Below the pieces are notes generated by a model. That model was not told the DNA's origin. It ran no database searches and saw nothing but the letters and a program-made list of their open reading frames with translations. From Lagopus muta (lineage: Eukaryota; Chordata; Aves; Galliformes; Phasianidae): DNA of 64,000 nucleotides. Below are positions 59,850 to 64,000 of this stretch, in pieces. Position 1 is the first letter of the stretch. Every line of letters starts with the position of its first letter. The translations under genes were made by a program, and so were the position numbers. The stretch spans positions 45,517,799 through 45,581,798 of the forward strand of contig NC_064472.1 of the NCBI RefSeq assembly GCF_023343835.1. Reading direction: 5' to 3'.

Positions 59850-62800
59850 AATCATAGAATCGCCAAGGTTGGAAAAGACCTCCAAGATCATCCAGTCCAA
59901 CTGTCCACCTATCACCAATATTTCCCACTAAACCATGTCCCTCAGTACAACACCTAAATGTTTCTCGACTCCTCCAGTGTCGGTGACTCCACCACCTCCC
60001 TGCTCAGCCCATTCCAGTGCCTTCTTTCTCTTTCTGAGAAGTAATCCCTAACAACCAGCCTGAACCTCCCAAGGCTCAACTTGAGACCTTTCCCTCTGGT
60101 CCTATTGCTAGTTACATGGCAGAAGAGGCTGACCCCAGCTCACCACAACCTCCCTTCAGGTAGTTGTAGAGAATGACAAGGTCTCCCCTGAGCGTCCTCC
60201 AAGCTGAACAATTCCAGTTCCCCCAGCCTCTCCACAGAAGACTTGTGCTCCAAACCCCTCTCCAGCTTCATCGCTCTTCTCCCCAGGGCCTCAGCACCTT
60301 CCTGTAGTGAGGGGCCCAAAACACAGTACACAGTACTTGAGATGCAGCCTCAGCAGGCTGAGTACAGAGAGATGATCACCTCCCTGCTCCTGCTGGCAAC
60401 GCTTTTTCTGATACAAGCCAGGATGCCGTTGGCCTTCTTGGCCACCTGGGCACACTGCTTGCTCCTGTTTAACACAGCATTAACTAATATCCCCAGGCCC
60501 CTTTCCTCTATACAGTCTTCCAGCCACTCTGCCCAAAGCCTCTAGCATTACCTGGTGTTACTGTGGTTAAAGTGCAGGACCTGGCCCTTGGTCTTGTTAA
60601 GTTTCATCCCACTGGCCTCAGCCCAGTTTTTCAGCCTGTCCAGATCCCTCTGAAGGGCCTTCCTATCTCCAGGCAGACCAACACTTCTTCCCAACATGGT
60701 GTCATATGCAAACTGAAGGTACACTCAATGTCCTCATCCAGGTCATCAATAAAGGACAGGTCCCAGTACCAACCCTTGCACAACACCACTTGTAACCAGT
60801 CACCAGCTGAATGTGACTCGATTCCTCACCATTCTCTGGACCGAGGCATCCAACCAGTTCTTTACCCAGCAAAGAATACACCTGTCTAAGTGAAAGGTTG
60901 CCAGCTTCTCCAGGAGAATATTGTGGGAGGCAGTTTTGAAGGCTTTGTTGAAGTGGGTAGATTATGTCAGCAGCCTTTCCCTCATTGACATGGCATCACT
61001 CAACAATAGGCAGAGATCAAGCTGGTCAAGCAGAACCTGCCTTTCATACAATCAATGATGATCAATGTATGCTGTCTAGAACTGATCCCCAAGTTGTCTA
61101 GCACATGCTGTGTGATCTCCCTCAAGATGATTTGCTCCATAACCTTTCCTGGCACTGAGGTTATGCTAACAGGCCTATACTTCCCCAGATTTTCTGTATG
61201 ACCCTTTTTGTAGAAGAAAGTCACATTGGCAAGCCTCCAAACCCCTGGGATCTCTCTAGTTGACCAGAAACGCTGATACAGAAAGTGGCTTGGCTGTCAT
61301 CTCCACCAGCTCCCTCAGCATCCTCTGGTGGATCCTATCTGGTTCCATAGACTTCTGACAGACCACATAGAGTAGCTATGTAACTTCTTTGTACTCTTCC
61401 AAGTGGCACATCCCTTCTTACATTGGAGGAAGATTCTCTCCTGGAGCTGCAGGAAAAATCTCCCTGTTCATCCACAGCAGTCTTCATCCCTGCTAGCTCA
61501 TCTTGTGGCACAGGGAAACAGCCTGCTCCTGCACCTTTAAGACTTCCTTCTAGAGCAGCAACCAGCCTTCCTGGACACCTTTACCATTCAGGATTGAATT
61601 CCAAGTGACCTTTCCTACCTGTGTTCTGCCTACTTCAAAGTCCACGTTCTGTAAGTCCAAGGTAACAGTTTTGCTGACCCCCCCCGACTTCACTAAGAAT
61701 TGAGAACTCTGCCATTTTATATGATCACTCTGTCCAAGACAGCTCCTGAGCTCTCCATCTCACACCAGTCTTTTTCTATTTGTGAACATCAGGTCTCACA
61801 GGGCACCTCCCCTGGATCTCTTACCAGCTGTGTCAGGAACTTCTCTTCCATACACTCTAGAAACCTCCCAGACTGCTGCTTCTTCACTATACTGTATTTC
61901 CAGCATACATTATGGAAATTGAAATCTACCATGAGAACAAGGGGTGGCAATTGGACAGGTTCTGTCAGTCTGTTTGTAGAATGCCTCATCTGTTTCTTCA
62001 TCCTGATTAGGCTGTCTGTAACAGGCCCCTACCTGGAGGTCAGCCTTGTTGGCTCTCCCCCTGTGATCCTTATCCACAGAGACTCAACCCTCAACCTTCA
62101 GCCACAAGCTCGACAACATCAAAATGCTCTCTAACAGAGAGAGCCACACCACCACCTCTCCTTCCTTGCCCATCCATTTGGAAAAGCTTATAGCCACCCA
62201 TTGCAGCACTGCAGTCCTGGGAATGGTCTCACCATGTTTCCATAATGGCAACTATGTCATAGTTTGCCTACTGCACGATGGCTTCCAGGTCCTCCTGTTT
62301 TTGTCCATCCTGCAGACATCTGTGTAGATGCATTTTAGCTATAGATGCACCCTTGCCTCACCCCCAGTTCTATCATTGTTCCCCTAGACTCAAATCTAGC
62401 AGCCCTGATTTTATCCCCTTTCCCCTTCATATCTAGGTTAAGGCCCTCCCAAGGAGCCCTGCTAGCTCCTGGGTTAGGGTCTGTTTCCCCTTTGAGACAA
62501 GTGAGACCCATTTGCAGCTATCAGGCCAGGCACAAAGTAAATAGTCCCATGGTCAGAAAAAACAAAATTCTTCTGACTGCACCAGCCTCTCAGCCATGTA
62601 TTTATGAAGGTGGGTTTTCCTGCCACTGAAGGGATAGATGAAAATACAGTCTCTATCCACTAATTGTCCCAGTCTCCTGAAATCCTTTTGGATAATCCTC
62701 AGACTCCTTTCAGCAACTTCACTGCTGCTGGCCTGAACTATCAATAAAGGATAATAATCAGAGGGGAGACTCAGAGCAGCATGGTTCCTAAAAACATCCC

Positions 62801-63400
62801 CGAACCAGACCCCAGGGAGGCAGCACACTTCCCTGCAGCAGTGTCGGGCTGACACACGGGGCTCCAGTTCCTCTTAGCAGGAGCCTTCTGTCCTTCATGG
62901 CAGAAGCAGTCTAGAGGTATGGAACCAATCACCTCACACTAGACAACCCCAAAGGTCCATCCTCACTCAAGTTCCAGAACCTCAACAGCCACCTGGGGAA
63001 CCGAAGTAGGTTGGGATGGGGTTTGCCTGTGATGCTGAGCTGGGACCTGTTTCCACTTCTCCTCTTCCCTTAAATCCCCTCCCTCTGCTCAATGGTGGCA
63101 AGGCAAGGGTCCACCACTGTTTAGGGTGTATCACCTCTGCATCTTTCTTGCAAGTTTGCCAGTGCTACTCCACCCATTTACCTCCTCCTCAAGTACCGCC
63201 ACCATACGGAGCAGATCCTCCACTCCTACACAGGGTGGCCCTGCTGCCGCTGTTGCCCGGGTGACATCAGAACGCAGAACGCGGAGGACAGTGGCAAGTG
63301 GCAGCTGCTCCCTGGATTGCCCCTCAGCCAACCGAGCCAGTTCACAGCTTCGGCACAGAACAAGTCCGCTTCAGAGCTGAGTACCTCGCTAAAAAGGCTG
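59850..63400 (-). mobile_element. Near full-length CR1 LINE with ORF1 and ORF2 regions
   Basis: The 3' end (ATAATCATAGAATCGCC) is at the left and the element runs antisense for about 3.5 kb. In order from the 3' end it has the ORF2 C-terminal region (to about 60720), the RT region with minus-strand peptide VSITSVPGKVMEQIIL (about 61100-61200), the endonuclease region with a decayed GDFN-type motif (VDFNFHNVCW, about 61890-61930), then ORF1. ORF1 shows the esterase-like block RPSDYYPLL-type (here LPSDYYPLLIVQASSSEVAE, about 62740) and an upstream coiled-coil-like region (EDLLRMVAVLEEEVNGW, about 63170-63230). All frames are interrupted. The 5' limit near 63400 is judged from the drop in GC content. 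Confidence 0.85.
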
Positions 63401-64000
63401 CTATTGTGCTGTCGGTTTGCATGGCTAGATAGCGTAACTAAAATTTCCAAACAAAATTGTTCTAATGCATTGAATTTTAAATTAAATATAAAATTACTGT
63501 GTTTTGTCTTCTTTCTCAAATCATGGAGGAACAAAACTCGAAATAATGAAGTTGTGAAAGCTTCTGTTCTTCTCTGATTGATAGTCCAGGACTTCAACCA
63601 CACAAATACTCCAGAAAAGGAAGCATTGAGGCTTTCTTGACAAGGTTCTTGCCATCTAGTTGGGCAGTCTTGTAGCTGGCATTGGAGTGTACTCAAATCT
63701 ACAGCAGAGTGCAAGGGCAGTGACCTATAGTGAAGTAACTCTGCTCAGCACTCTTTATGCCAATGCATGAGACCTGCCTCAAATATATAATGCTTTTTCT
63801 TTTCTCACAGCAAACATAAGTTCAGTTTTGGGTAGTGCGCATTCCATTCTCTGCAAAAGGAAGACAAGGTAACCACTGTTCTGGAAACATATTTATTCTC
63901 CTTTTATTGAAAATTTATGTATTCTTTTGGCACTTGACAAAATAAGAAGTACTTGCACATTGCAACATATGTTTTCTGTCTTGAAAACGATTTGTATTCC
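63401..64000. other. End of window, no recognised feature
   Basis: Mixed unique sequence beyond the CR1 5' end. A minus-strand open frame crosses 63226-63714 but overlaps CR1 in another frame and looks incidental. Confidence 0.5.

Noticed and set aside
63226..63714. Minus-strand 162-codon frame containing DCPTRW, a phrase also seen in hAT transposases
   Set aside because: The neighbouring residues do not follow the hAT order, and half the frame overlaps CR1 ORF1 in a different phase.
1..64000. tRNA, rRNA or other structured RNA genes
   Set aside because: No cloverleaf A/B-box arrangement or rRNA-like stretch was recognised by eye. A covariance-model search could still find small ncRNAs.

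Overview
The window looks like bird nuclear DNA. About a third of it is CR1 LINE sequence, recognisable by the CR1 reverse-transcriptase motifs and by 3' ends made of short direct repeats of the ATTCTGTG / ATTCTATG type. It also holds avian-type ERV LTRs, three short mariner copies of the kind found in galliforms, and AT-rich single-copy DNA with isolated CpG-rich patches. I recognise one host protein-coding gene, FAM174A (DUF1180 family), on the + strand. FAM174A is at 5q21 in humans, and that region corresponds to the avian Z chromosome, so a Z-linked gene-poor segment is a reasonable inference but is not shown by the sequence.

Layout. Positions 1-10870 are a repeat graveyard: an antisense CR1 (1-1265), a long sense CR1 (2215-5000), an ERV 3' junction with its LTR (5047-5693), a second LTR family (5694-6345), a CR1 split by a solo LTR (7671-8700) and two abutting CR1 pieces of opposite strand (8948-10866). 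Positions 10870-26900 are mostly unannotated AT-rich DNA. They carry a deleted mariner (11728-12290), a decayed hAT-type transposase (12400-12907), a CR1 (14613-15590), an LTR with internal tandem repeats (19499-20360), a mariner interrupted by a CR1 (23690-24621) and a TATA-bearing promoter-like block (25490-25680). Positions 26925-36110 hold three CR1s and a long empty stretch, followed by a small CpG-dense patch near 36.1-36.3 kb.

FAM174A occupies about 40.78-56.93 kb. Its CpG-island promoter and exon 1 (signal sequence, luminal stalk, membrane helix) lie at 40.8-41.2 kb. Exon 2 (the conserved cytoplasmic tail) is at 52053-52187, and exon 3 (last few codons and 3' UTR) starts at 56380. The reading frame joins across both introns with GT-AG boundaries. 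Intron 1 (10.9 kb) contains an LTR split by a CR1, two further CR1s, a mariner and an unexplained antisense ORF. Intron 2 contains two CR1 pieces. A near full-length CR1 including an ORF1 esterase-like region lies downstream (59850-63400). Its 3' 867 bp is almost identical to the CR1 at 14613.

I found no tRNA, rRNA, CRISPR array or second protein-coding gene. Repeat boundaries are read by eye and are usually good to about 10-30 bp.
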